Of a DNA stretch of 64,000 bases, positions 1 to 13,700 are shown piece by piece. The notes under the pieces were generated by a model. It saw only the letters and a program-made list of their open reading frames with translations. It was not told the DNA's origin and did no database searches. Position 1 is the stretch's first letter; the number at the start of each line of letters is the position of its first letter. The position numbers were made by a program, and so were the translations under genes. The stretch spans positions 1-64,000 of the forward strand of contig JAVYIG010009963.1 of assembly GCA_035222895.1 (NCBI GenBank). Direction: 5' to 3'. This stretch comes from Strongylocentrotus droebachiensis (lineage: Eukaryota > Echinodermata > Echinoidea > Camarodonta > Strongylocentrotidae).

Positions 1-204
1 CCAACTTCAGCTCGAGGAAAAATAGTTCCAAAGAAAGGTCTTTGAAAGAATGGTCTGTGAAAGTATTGGGAGAGAAAACAGAGTGATGATAAGAGAGAAT
101 GCACCGTTCAACAGACTGAATGAAAGACAGAGAGAATAAAAGAGAGAGCAACAGGAATAAGATAAACAGAGAATATGATCGCAAGAAACGGAAAATGAGA
201 GATG

Positions 205-290
205 GAAACAGAAAAAAGGCTTCACAGACAGAGAGAGACAGAGAGAGAGAGAGAGATAGAGAGAGGGAGTAGAGAAGTGTAGTGAGAAAG
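205..290. repeat. AG-rich simple repeat
   Basis: Imperfect (GA)n with AGAC and GAGAT interruptions. The opposite-strand Leu/Ser-rich open frame across it is a by-product. Confidence 0.75.
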
Positions 291-1589
291 GCCGTTTTAA
301 AGCGTAATAAAGAAACCTAATGATTGATGATTTAAAGCGGTGCATAAAACAATATGAAGCAGTCTACATCACATTAAATACTTTCTTAGTACTCATTAAT
401 CAGTTCATTGTTTACATTACATGTACAAGTACTTGCTGCAATAGCATATGAGATATCAATACATGTTTTTAGAAATGAGTCTCTTTGAAGTCCAAGCTTG
501 TAAAAGTTATTTTTGTTTTCTTCACTGGCATAAAGTTTACAATTGACACAAGTTGGTTGTTCACAATTGTCACTTAATCTGAAGTCACTTCTTTCCAAAT
601 ATGAAATGATATGATAAATATCACTGTATTTAGTCTTAATAAATAATACAGTAATAATATATTTAATGTATAATATATAAAGGATATTGATTCCATGGCC
701 CCATGTCGTTTCCTACATTTCAAATTCAGATATAACCTTTATGGAACCATGAATTGCATGACTCTATTCAAAATTTAAAATTCCATCCTAATATCTTGAA
801 TTGGACCTAGCAGCATTGATTTGAACAGTTCTATCAAGGCTAAATGACAAGATGACAAAATTCCTGTCAGCTAAAGTATTCTTAAAAGGGTACATTACTA
901 CATTTATAAACATCAATTTTTGTTCTCGTCATCACAAGCAGCCTTCCATTCGTTAACAACAAACTACAAAAAATAAGTTACTAGATCGCAGTTACACATG
1001 TATATACAGCACAACAAATAAGTGAATATTAATAGAATTCACAATTGCCCCCCTCCCCCATACCCTTATAATGTTAGAATCATTTCCCAATACATATATG
1101 TTAATTTCCACGACATTGATTTTCTCAAGTAATATACCCCTTCCAATCATTGGGGGGCACTTTCATTGGAATGTACTCGGGGGAAAAGAAAATGTACACA
1201 TGCAAGAAAAAGATATTGTCAAGAAAGGACAATCTAACCATTCAAAAAGTAGGACATTCTGCAAATGAATATATCAACAAGGTGTTGCATGAGGGTTCAC
1301 CTCTATTTGGTAGAGATTTTGGTCAGTTCTTATGCATACATGACCACTACACTACATACACCTTAAAAAACAACCCTTCCAAATAGACTGGTTCAGAGAA
1401 CCAAAGCGTTTTGGCAATTTGAAAGTGTGAAAGGACAGATTTATTACCCCTGTCAGAGGAAAGATTTATCCTTGGTACTTCTTGTCCGAAATAGCCCAAC
1501 TTTGGTATGAGCACCTAATGTAATTTGATAATCATAACAATATAATTTTTCATATTTGTTATAATAATAATAATAGCAATAAGACCTAT

Positions 1590-1700
1590 TTACTTCACCT
1601 GGGTGGAGAGTGGCAAATGTAGATTAATGCCCCGCCAAAGGACAGTAATGCTGTGTGTGTGTCTGTATAAGCAAGAACCCTGTATGGTGATAATACCCCA
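1590..1700 (-). repeat. Fragment of a tRNA-related SINE-like family
   Basis: TTCACCTGGGTGGAGAGTGG is the reverse of the CTCTCCACCCAGGTG core seen at 37875 and 42473 next to tRNA-like heads. A dispersed-repeat relationship is seen; the class is inferred. Confidence 0.4.
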
Positions 1701-3124
1701 TCTAATCATTCTAATAATCAAGTAACATGCATAGATAAGATAACTACCGGTATTGGAATTTCCAAACCAATGGTTTTTAGCATTCTCTAGCACCTATACA
1801 ATAATATAATAAATTAAGTAGCTACATGTATAGCACAAGAAAGGGTGGTATATATTAAACATAATGGATGAAATTGATATCATTTTTTTAATTAATGAAA
1901 TTCCCCACCCCATTTTCAAAAAATCACACTTATTTAGAGATTGAGATGACTCACTAAAGATGGTTGTATTGAACAAATCTCACAGAATTTTCTTGATTTT
2001 GAGTAGTACTCAAGACATTCTAGTACATAAACTTTATAAACTAATGCCTCCTCTTCCTGGCTACAGTTAGTACTACAGTAAAATTTGCTCTTTTAGGATA
2101 CATAGTTTTAACATTATAACAGTACAATGATATATTTTTTCCCCATGAACGTATGTTAAAAACACATAAATTGTATCTCCGTATATCAGCCCACTAAGCT
2201 ACGCACAAGTCAATATATACTTCTTATCTCTAATCTTGCAAAAAATACACAGCTATGATATAATCTTTAATATACAATATTACATACAGTTATAATACAC
2301 ACAACTAATTAACTCAAGAATGAGATGACTAACTTGGTGATCGTATGAACGTGATCCTCTGTAACATAGAATGGAGTTGTGCATAACCCTCTTTTAAACT
2401 AAAAACATGCCAGGCAATAACATTGGGCTTGCCATAATATGATTACATTACTATCATTTAAGAAGAAAAGAGGTAATAAATATTGGTAATAAATTCATCA
2501 TTTGAGAAAAAGTATGAAGAACAATAATTACGATAACATTTATCAATGAAAGAAAATTAAAAAAAGCTTCCTTAAAAAATGGGGGAAAAAAATTAAAATA
2601 AAATAGGGCATGGAAAAGCTTCAAACAAAAAATTGGTTTGCAAAATGTACAGCCCTATCAACCTCTACAGCAGCCATTTCATAAAGGCTCTCAGAAAAAT
2701 CCTATTTAAAAACAAACCATTCCAAGGAATAAATTTGTTATAAAAATATCAAATATACATTCTTTTCCATTCTTGATCAAAATGGAGAATATCAAGGGGT
2801 GACAAAATAATCTAAAACAAATATTTGGGAGTTTCATTGGTACTAAATTGTATCAAGGTTGAATAAAAAAGTACTATTGCATGATATACATGCAAGTCAT
2901 TAATTAGTCAAAAAAAAGTATAGATATATATTTTTTAATTTTTTTATTTGTTGGTTCACTTACACAACACAAAAACATAAAAGTGCAATATATAACTCAT
3001 CTGAAAGTATAATAATATTGGGCCCTGCCTCATAATTAGCCCAGCATTGCCAGGTACAAACGTGGGTAAAACACCTTGTCCAAGGATGTATTAAAAGCTG
3101 AGAGCAAACAATTAAACCAATGAC

Positions 3125-3243
3125 CTCTTGCATGAGTGTGAACAGTCTTCTCCAATATATCACAAATGCTCCCACATCATTAACTCTTGCACAAGTGTGA
3201 ACAGTCTTCTCCAATATATCACAATTGCTCCCACATCTTGAAC
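3125..3243. repeat. 59-bp tandem direct repeat, two copies
   Basis: Copies start at 3125 and 3184 with CTCTTGCA..AGTGTGAACAG and CTCCAATATATCACAA, differing at a few positions. Confidence 0.8.
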
Positions 3244-4518
3244 TATTCAGGATTTGAAAATCGTTTTTCGCAAATTCTCCCAACCACCATTATATCCCCT
3301 TTAAAATAATCCACACTCATCATTGCATGCAACTTAAATTGAATACAAGTACATGTAGTTGGTTAGTTTGTTTTTTGTTAGTTTTCCCTGATCGATTGAA
3401 AGAAAATGAAAGAATATATACCGTGTTTGAAGAGACTTGAATACAATTTAAAATACTTCCAGTAGTATAGAGGAATGTATGTCAGGACTCAAGCTGAACG
3501 AAAGATATTAGTACATGTATCTTCAAATCAAAACTCGGAGATAATATAGTAGAATCACCTTGATTAGAAACAGAAAAAAACAACAAAAAAAACAATCATG
3601 ATTGGACTTCTATAAATGCTCCTAAGCAAGCATTTCCATGTAGACGGCGATTCTATCAAAATACTCTACTGGATACACTTACTTTTACTATGTATACAGT
3701 AGTTACATATTTTTGGACACATCCGATCGTATCAAGAGTACTGAATTTTAGGGTCCACCATCTCAAGCACATAGGCCTACTCAAAATGCAAGTGCCACAT
3801 GGGCAGATAAGTATTTTTTGCATTTTTATAATGGTGATATAACTTTGACACTAAATTTTTTGTTTGATTAAGTAGAGCTAAAAATCTTTGATATTCCTTC
3901 TACATGTTTCTTGTAGCACACTTTTTACGGATATATACGCCTTATCAGGTTTTTCAGAACATCAAATTGGTCCATAGCTACAAAATTAAGGGGAAAAAAA
4001 CTTTAAAGAAATTGAATCACAAAACATCCCACCCATGATTTGGGAAAGTTCCAAGACTGAAATATACAACATTTACAGTACTTGCAAAGATATGAAGAAC
4101 TGGACAATTTTTAGGGAGTTTAGAAGAAAAAAAGGAGCAAAAAAATATTTAAAAAATATAAAAAAGATTGAGTTGAAGTGAACTGAAGAGAGTGATAGAG
4201 AAAGAGTGAGTGAGCATGAGAAAGAGAGAGAGAGAGAGAGAGAAGGAAAGTGTATTAATTATATAATATGTGAAAATACAACTATTACATATGTTATGAC
4301 ATGTCTACTTCATAGCAGTGGAATGCACTCTCTTCATAAAAAATAGTGACATGATATTTGGAATAATCAATATATACATATCACTGACTAATTGGATTAT
4401 TGCTTTCTTTCATCTCTAGCAGGAAAAAAAAGTTAAAAAATAACAGAGAAAGAAGCAATCACATATCCGATCAAACCTCAACAGGGTTAAACCGGATTGT
4501 GATGAGGGGCAAAGGGGT

Positions 4519-4745
4519 TTAGTAGGTGGGATAAAGACGGTTCATGAGGAAACTCTCCAGTTCTTCTATCGAGCAGCCCTCGGTGCTATTATCTTCTTCA
4601 AGCTGGAAGCTGCAATCACTGGCCTCCACGTTGGTCCCTGGCTCGGTGACGGTGCACGTCTTGTTGACAGCGTGAAAGCCGCACGCCTCGGCCTCCACCT
4701 TGTAAGTCCCGGGGACAAGCAGTCTCCAGTAGTCACCATCATTGG
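4519..4745 (-). CDS. Carboxypeptidase exon 7 (C-terminus and stop)
   Basis: After acceptor CATCCACAG it encodes [20 protein letters not shown], matching CPE ([15 protein letters not shown]). Two N-glycosylation sequons (NKT, NST) and four cysteines follow. The tail [19 protein letters not shown] ends at TAA (4519-4521) and has no recognisable GPI signal or membrane helix. Confidence 0.92.
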
Positions 4746-7700
4746 CTGTGGATGGAAGCAAGGAAGGTGCAGAATGCAATGAAAAGATAAAGTCCATCAA
4801 TCGTAACTACCATGGAAACCTTGATTTTGATTGGCTGTTGAGCCTGTTTAGTTGCCATTGTTGGCAAAGTTACCATCAATGGTAAGTTTTATGAAATGGG
4901 GGCCCAGGGGAGTGTTTCACAAACACTAAGATCGACTTTAAGTTGGACTTAACTATGGCAGGCTATTCATGCCACTGGTTGCACCATTTGTCTCTCAATT
5001 ATGATCTTTAGATAATATTTTTTTCCTTCAATAATGATCTATAAAAAAATGTAAATTCTGTAGATTTGTGACCATGATTTTATGCATTCCTTGAGAAACC
5101 AATGCAAGGAATGGTTAGAGGATCTAGTGGCATTAACGGCCTGTCAAAGTTAAGTCCAACTTAAAGTCGACCTTAGTCTTTGTGAAACACCCCCCTGGTC
5201 ATGTAATTACATTGTAAAAGAAACCGCTAGGAAGCAACTTAGAAAGGTTGATTATGTAGAACTTGATGTACATGTATGCTCTCGGGTTTTGGAGTGACCA
5301 AAATTAGAATAAATTGCTTTGGTCTTGTTGAAAGTTACATGCACTCCACATAGAATTGAGTAGGTGGGACCCTCACCTGTGGCATGAAAGTTTGATCCAA
5401 ACTGTTCAAAATTTCTTATTTATATTTAAACAAGGGAAACGCTCTCGGCGGTCTCGCCTGCATAACGCAATTCAATATGATAAACCAGAACGTCAATGAC
5501 GTACATTGTAGTGCTCATCCGCATCTCGCAACAACAAATATCGTGGTACACTTTTGAACTGGTCAAAAAATAAAAATGTGATGCCCTGGAAGGGACATAA
5601 TTTCATTTCATTTGCATAAAGTACCATAAATAATCAATGGAGCAAAATCTCAAAATTCTGTGTAGAAGTTTAGTGTTCCAAATTTAGCTCTACCAGATAA
5701 GGCAAACCAAATCAAAATCGGTCAAGAAATGAGGGAGAAGAAGCAATTTTTGTTATATTTGGAATAAATTTGCATAAATTACCATAATTAATTAATGGAG
5801 AACAATTTCAAAATTCTGTGTAGACCTTTAGTGTACCAAAGTTAGCTCTACGATATAAAGCAAACCAAATCAAAATCGGTCGAAATATGAAGGAGAAGAA
5901 GCATTTTTTGTGATTTTTAAATTATTTTTGGAATAAATTTGCATTATTATCATAATTAATCAATGGGAGTAAAATCTCAAAATTCTGTGTAGAAGTTTAG
6001 TGTTCCAAATTTAGCTCTACCAGATAAGGCAAACCAAATCAAAATCGGTCAAGAAATGAGGGAGAAGTAGCAATTTTTGTTATTTTTGGAAAAAATTTGC
6101 ATAAATTACCATTATTAATTAATGGAGAACAATTTCAAAATTCGGTGTAGAAGTTTAGTGTACCAAAGTTAGCTCTACCAGATAAAGCAAACCAAATCAA
6201 AATCGGTCGAGAAATGAAGGAGAAGAAGCATTTTTTGTGATTTCAAATAAATTTGCATAAATTAGCATAGATAATGAATTTCACGATTCTGTGTACAAGT
6301 TTTAAATCCCCCTCCTAGCCCTATCATATGAAACAATCAGAATCAAAATCGGTTGAAAAATAAGGAAGCATTTTGAAAATCTTGATGATGATGCCACAAC
6401 ATAGTCCAAGTCTGTTGACCTGAAATGACCTTTGACCTTGACTTTGTGATCTGAAATTCTACTCACATGATTGGGGATACTTGATTACCCTATAGTCCAA
6501 GTTTCATTGACTCAGAACTTATACTTTAAAAATTATATCAAAAATTCAAAAACTTAACCTTAGGTTAAGTTTTCGATGATGATGCTACAACATAGTCCAA
6601 GTCTGTTGACCTGAAATGACCTTTGACCTTGACTTTGTGATCTGAAATTCTACTCACATGATTGGGGATACTTGATTACCCTATAATCCAAGTTTCATTG
6701 ACTAAGAACCTATACTTTAAAAATTATATCAAAAATTCAAAAACTTAACCTTAGGTTAAGTTTTTGATGTTGACGCCGTCGCCGTCGCCGCCGCCGCCGT
6801 CGCCGTCGCCGCCGCCGTCACCGGAAAAGCGGCGCCTATGTCTCGCTTTTTGCTACGCAGGCGAGACAAAAAGGAAGGCATTCGAAGAGCGATCTTTAAG
6901 AGACATTTCTTCTGTGATATTCTTCTGAATTCACATTTAAAGAAAAACTTAATCTAAAGCTTCTCTTTAAATTTGTGAAGGTTCTCATTTTGGGCAGAGA
7001 AGTTGGCATTATCATTGCTGTTTATTTTTTATTTGTGTACGACTGTGAAGAGATTTAGTGAATTAATTAAAAATGTATTGGTGCTGGTGCTTGGACTATA
7101 TACGGTATTCTCCTTTGACTTAGGCAATGAAATTAACACAGGATTTTCCCTGCTGGAACTTATAAAACTCTTCCAACGTCTACATTCAACCAGTGTCTCT
7201 CTGAGAGACTGGGGGGGGGGGGGGGGGGGGGGGTATTTCTTGGTAAAACATCAATTTTGCTTCAAGTGCGAGACTTGTACACCCCTAAATGGTATTTCCA
7301 CCAAGTTCGGTGTCTGCAAGTTATGACATATATACTGCACATGGAAAATGCTGATTGTGTGGCTTTAAAGGGATTGGGTAACTTTGTCTCAGATTCTGAA
7401 ACAGAATCCTGGATTTAGCTCATGCTGCAATGACAATTATAAACCTTTAGGTCAGTCAAGAACCCCATGACTTTTACAAGCCGATCGCCCGTCTGATTAT
7501 CAAGATATTTATGATTGGAAATCGAAATTTAAAAATTTGTTTTCCGAACGGTTTTTATTACACTACAGTCTATTGGATACAATGAGTATGGTAAAACCGG
7601 TAACTCAAAGATTTTTACTCTTTTGAGGCACTTCATGATCATTTTGAAGCTCAGTTTTTGTAGGGCTTCAATTTTACACCATATCACAGACACTGATAAC

Positions 7701-10700
7701 AATTACGGCCATGCATCTCAGATTTAACATTGTTAAACGATGCCTTTAAGGTATGCAGTCGTCTGAAGACAAACTTACCCGTTGTGATGTCATGATCTAT
7801 GTAATGTTCTTCAGATGCTGGCCCAGTTAGTTCCCAAACTTTGATCTTGGCATCATCGATTCCAACGCCATTCTCATCTGTCACTGTGCCCTTGATACCA
7901 CTGTGTGCCTTTGGAAACAAAACAAAATAAAACGAAAACATTATTAAATGAAAAGAAGAGTTGACTAGCACTGCAAAATCAAAGATTAGCTTTAACTAAA
8001 GAAATATTGGCTGGTTTTCATAAAGGTGGTCTTCAAACCTAGTTTAACTTAATTCAAGCTCTTTATCGGTTACAAAGCTCTGTAAACTTGTGAAAAAACT
8101 AATAAACGATAACAAGTAGTCATGAAATGAAATAGAGAAATTAATATCATTTTGACATTATTTTTCATTTAATTACAGAAGTAAAAAAATTAATATGCAT
8201 AGTACAGCAACTCCACAGTTCCTGTCTTTAATAGGTAGGTAGAACTGAACCGGTCAAAAAAAACTAAACTGACTTTAACTGAACTGAACTGACCAGAACT
8301 GAACTGACCAGAAAAGAACTGAAATGAACAGAACCTAACATAAAAGAACTGAACTGAACTGACTAGAACTGAACTGTACTAAACTGTAATGAACTGAATT
8401 GTAGTGACCAGAATCAAATTTAACTGAATAAAACTGAATTTAACTGAACTGAACTAAACTGAACAGATATTAAGAGAACTGCAATGTACTGAAATGAACC
8501 TCATATTACCTGTCGGATGTAGTCGAGCAGAGACTGTTTGTTGTCTCCCCAGAACTCTTCATAGTCATTAGGATTAGAGGGGAACTTCTTGCAGCTCAAT
8601 TCAATGGTGATCTCAAAGCAATTGGTATGGAGGTAGTTGTAGTCCTGCATACCTGAGAAAACACAAAGAACCAAAATATAAAGTAATATGCATAATATTA
8701 TCAGGGGTGAAAGTTAGCACTGAAGAAAAAAAATCCTCAACTACCCCCCCCCCCCCTCCCCCCCCCCTCCCTTGATAAAAAAAATTAAAAAAAGGATTCA
8801 CTGGAAAAAATGGCATCTAACAACATTCCCCGCTTTTGAGTAAGAAAATTGGGGAAAAATTAGGGAAAAATTAGGGAAAAATTAGGGAAAAAATGGGAAA
8901 TAAGGGAAAAACCTGGAAAAATCAGGAAAATAGGGTTGAAATCAGGAAGGAAAAAAAAACTGGAAAAATCGTGATAAAAATTAAAAAATCAGGAAACCGA
9001 TTTAAATCGGGTAATTATCAGGGCTGGCTTATACAAACTTGTGTGTAGAGTGATCAAAGGCAAAGTTGATGATGATATACTGCACAGGTTCTTTATTGTT
9101 TAATTGAAGAATATCTCACACCGCATCAGTACAAGGTTTAGGGTTATGTTTAGGTTTAGGCTAGGGTCAGAGTTAGAGTTAAGGTTATGGTTGTGGTTAT
9201 GATTAGAGATAAGATTTGGGTAAGGGTTAGAGTTATAATCAGTCTGGGGGTCACAGTCAGGGTTAGAGTTACTGTGGAGTATTCTGCAGTTGTTCCTCCA
9301 TTTAAAGCGAGACTGCACTAATTGTAGCTACTTGCACCCTCTATATAGCAAACAACTCCAAAGCGGTACCCCTTGGTCCCCCGTGATCCCCTTTTTCTTA
9401 TGTTAATTAAGAGCTGATTTGATGAGATAACCACCTGTCAGAGACCATGCAGGGAGGTCTAATCCCTCCTGGTCAAACTAGTGCAGACATGCTTTAAGAA
9501 ACGCGACTCTATTAATGTTAATCTCTCAATATGAATTACGATCTTTAACTAATAGTTGTTTCTTGTATAACAAATATGGATCTATCTAGAGTTTTATTGC
9601 TTGGATGAAATTGAAGAGAAAACAAGATACTGGTAGGTCATACACAACATATTGCCCAATGTCCATTCGGCCGATATATTTTTTTTGGAGGTGGTTTACA
9701 CCGTTATGTCTGAACACATCTCTATAGGGATTCAAATAAAATAAACACAGTTGGACTGTCCTTCAAATGCAATACAAATGATTGCACTGCTGAGATCTAA
9801 TAAAACAGAGAGCCATTCCTGACAGAATGTAATGAGATAATGTGAGCCTTGTTAACCTTTTGACCCCGCTCTGTCAATTGGATTCTTCTTCAATGAGCCT
9901 ACTGAATTAATGTTCTGTGCCTACTGAATCTGTTCCGCCGATATGTATCTTGAGGTGGTTTACACCATAATACCATAATGTCTGAACAGGGACCCGTTTC
10001 ACAAAGCCTTTTTTCAATGACAAATGACAAAAGTCAGTGACAAATCTGCTGATAACCAATCAGAAGCAAGGATTTCAGTAGCTTATAAGAAAAAATATAA
10101 TTTGTCACTGTTGACAAGTTTTGTGAAACATCCCCTGGTCTTTATAGGGATTCAAATGTCCTTCAGGTACATTTACAGAAGAATGCATTGCTGAGATCTA
10201 ATAAAACAGAGAGCCATAAACTGACGGATTGAAATGAGATAATGTGAGCCTTGTTGACCCTTTGACCCTCCCTGTCAATTGGATTCTTCTTCTACTGAAT
10301 TAATGTTCTGTGCCTATTGAATCTGTTCTGCGGATATGTATATTGAGGTGGTTTACACCAAAATACCAAAATGTCTGAACAGGTCTTTGTAGGGATTCAA
10401 ATACACACAGTTGGACTGTCCTTCAGGTACATTTACAGAAGAATGCACTGCGGAGATCTAATAATAAAACAGAGAGCCATAAACTGACGGATTGAAATGA
10501 GATAATGTGAGCCTTGTTGACACTTTGACCCCTCCTGTCAATTGGATTCTTCTTCAATGAGCCTACTGAGTTAATGTCCTGTGCCACTGAATCATTGCTT
10601 GTTACTCTCCAAAGACTGAACTACAATATAGGATTAATGTTCTCACTGAGGTCATCCCAGTAGATTGACATTAATAAAAGGTTCACTAGACCGAAAACCC

Positions 10701-13700
10701 ATGAGACGGACAAAACAAACAAGGATAGTAGAAGGCCAGTCTTGTTGGCTGTCATTCTAGCATCAAAATCCTATAAACAACTTTAAAAAACAATCTTTTT
10801 GGAAAGAATGTCCAATGTTAACTGATAACTTAAGGAAGTACATGTAAGCTGAGCATTTCTCCCTCTTCTCTATACTTATTTTTTTTCCTTCACCTTTTCT
10901 CTATTACAGTACAAATCCCAAATATTTGTGATATGCTCTACACAAGTATGGTATATTATTATTACTATTTACCATTCAAAAAACTCACAGAATATATTAA
11001 CCTTTCCCAGTTGCTTTTAGATGGTTTCTCTCACAATGCCATTGCATGACAAGTACCCAACTTCATCTTTACAGACCGACAAAGGCTACAGAGCAAGGCA
11101 TGACATATAGGGACTATTTCTTACCTCCTTTTAGGGGGTACCAATCGGCGCCATTTGTGATGCCTTTCTTGAAGGCGTCCTCACCCCCAATGTCACACTG
11201 TTCGCGGTTCGGGTCTGACATCACCGGGTGTGGCGTTGCGTAGGCAAGAGATACCTGTCGGAAGATTTGGTCGTCGGGCGAGGCCTCGTAGTTGGCTTTG
11301 CCGTCGTGGCTGGAGTCGTAGGGGTAGTTGGCAACGATGTCGCCACCGTGAAGGTTAGCGGACAGAATGAAGGGGTACTCCTGTAGCCACGACATGATGG
11401 CCCTTGTCTCGGGCTCCAACTGACGAGATGGAAAAAAAAAAGAACTTATGGCATGAAAATGGCTTATTCATTAACCCTAGTACATGTATTGACAGAATAA
11501 TGATGATAATGATGAGGATGATAATAGTGATAAAAATAATCATCATTATTCATAACAAAAGTAATAATACTAACAATAATGATAATAATAATTATAAGCA
11601 GAAGAAGAAGAAGAAAAAGAAGATTATTAATGTATGAATATACTGTTCATCTTTATCTACCTTAACACATAACTTGATGTTCCCCAATGAATTACAAATA
11701 ATTAAAGAAATAATTAAATAAACAAAAATATAATTAAATAATTAAATATCTGTAAAATTTGGATTTCTATTTTTCCTACCTGGCTTTGGTCTACATGACT
11801 GGTGATGTGGTTGTTGAGGCCATGTCTCCTTGGGAAACGGTCCGCTCTTCGACCAAAGATGATGCGATCCAGATCGGGAAAGTTTCGGTTCAGATCTACT
11901 TCGTGCGCATTGGCTCTGCCCGTGGACCAGGCGTTTTCTCCTCTTTCCACCAACTTATTTCAGAGGGAGAAACAGAGATATGGATTATTTAAGGGCTGAG
12001 AAAAATTAGACAGGTCATACAAGTTGTGAAATTTTCAACATATATATCAATCACTTCATGTACATGTATGGCTAGACACTAACTGCAAATTTCAGCAATT
12101 TTTCTTTTTATTTATGCAGTTTTCGATATTCATAATTTTTTTTGTGGCCATGAATCCAGATGTGGTGGCCCTTATGTTTATATACCGGTATCTACATACA
12201 GGTACATGTAGTATTCCTAAACATTGAGTTTTCATTATTTGTGCATGTAATAATTTTTTTGACTGCTAGAATCATAGAATGACAATTTTTTCAAATATCT
12301 ACATGTACATTTCTTACTCACTCCCTCCCTCCCTTTCCTCCCCTTTTCTCTCTCTCTCTAACTTTTATTTTGTTTTTATATTTATTTGCATCTCTCTTCT
12401 CCTACAATACAATGTACAACAAACTATTTTATTATTTGTGTCTTTTCATATATAGCTAATACAGAGTGCTTTATTAAATACAATACAATGAAGATTAAAA
12501 TTAGGAGATCCTCCCGAGTGTGGCAGCAGCTATAGATAGACAGCACTTGAACGTATGCTCTCTGCTCTTCTGCATAGTGCATACACCTTCTTCCATATTA
12601 CTTACAAATCAATTGGGGTTGTGTAAAAGCAAACAGTGTGCAAAAACTCTATGGTGCATGTAAAGTTCAAATTTTTCTTCAGAGAAAAATCAGATCATAG
12701 AGTTATGTTTTTTTTTATTTTTAGTACAGAGTTAACAGGAAAAGTGCTTGAAACAGAGAGATACATCACAAAGTTGCCACTTTGTGTTTGATTGATGACA
12801 ACTTTAGAAAGGGGCAGCTTACTTTTTTTTTATCAGATTTTCCTCAAACTTTCAATGTACCCCTCCTCTCAATTATCTTTCTTTTTATTTCTAGAGTAGA
12901 CCTACACTTTAAATCCAAAAGGTGCCCAAGGGATAATTTTTTCCCTTCTATTTTCATCATCGGTCTGAATGTTGTCAACAGGCCGATCGACCTTTAATAA
13001 TACCAGCATTAGGCGGCAATATCCATGCAACAAACGATTGACACGATCATACTCACACCCACACCTGCACTCATCCGTTAAAATACAGTCTGTTCTTAAA
13101 CATGCTCTAGGACATAGACACCTTTCCATACGACAAACCGATTTCCGATTCAAACAATATAAATGGAACACTTCCTAAATTTGCTTTCCTCTCTCTTTTA
13201 TGTTTTTTTCCTCCACCGGTAATTATAGTTGATTGTTGTTTTGATGAAAAAAATGGATTGAAACAATCAAACACATTAATAAAAAAATTAAAAATGTACA
13301 CCTGTAGGCATTAAGCTATCTTGAACAGATGCTTTCCAACTTGAAATCAATCACAAGTTACCTTCCAGTCTGACTTGACATTATGATTTGACATGTACAG
13401 GAAGGGGGACAGGTGTTTGGATAGGTATGATACATGTACATGTTTAGGATCACCCCATCAAGGTAACAAACGACTTCTTATATTTGATGTATTATATTGT
13501 TTCAAAAGTAATAAACCAAAGCACTTCAGAGTTCTCTACAGGTCTAACAGACCATTTTTGTAATGTAATCAATTTAATGCATAAATCTTTGTTGAAGATA
13601 AAGTTGAGTTCTTGTCATGTGATTGCATTTTGTAAGAAACCGTGTGGAATTGATCAGAAAAGGTTCATCATCTAGCATATAAGTATTGGTGTGTACTGCA

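Larger units (their letters stand above)
1..4518. other. AT-rich 3' flank of the carboxypeptidase gene
   Basis: No coding exon was recognised here. It holds AG-rich simple sequence (about 205-290), a 59-bp direct repeat (3125-3243), an AG tract (4197-4245) and probably the carboxypeptidase 3' UTR. Minus-strand AATAAA candidates occur, for example near 2943. Confidence 0.6.

Noticed and set aside
7003..7326. Plus-strand 107-codon frame
   Set aside because: Crosses a 23-G run in an intron; no homology or splice support.
12902..13171. Cys-rich minus-strand frame
   Set aside because: No signal peptide, no splice context, no ordered cysteine spacing; chance open frame in an intron.
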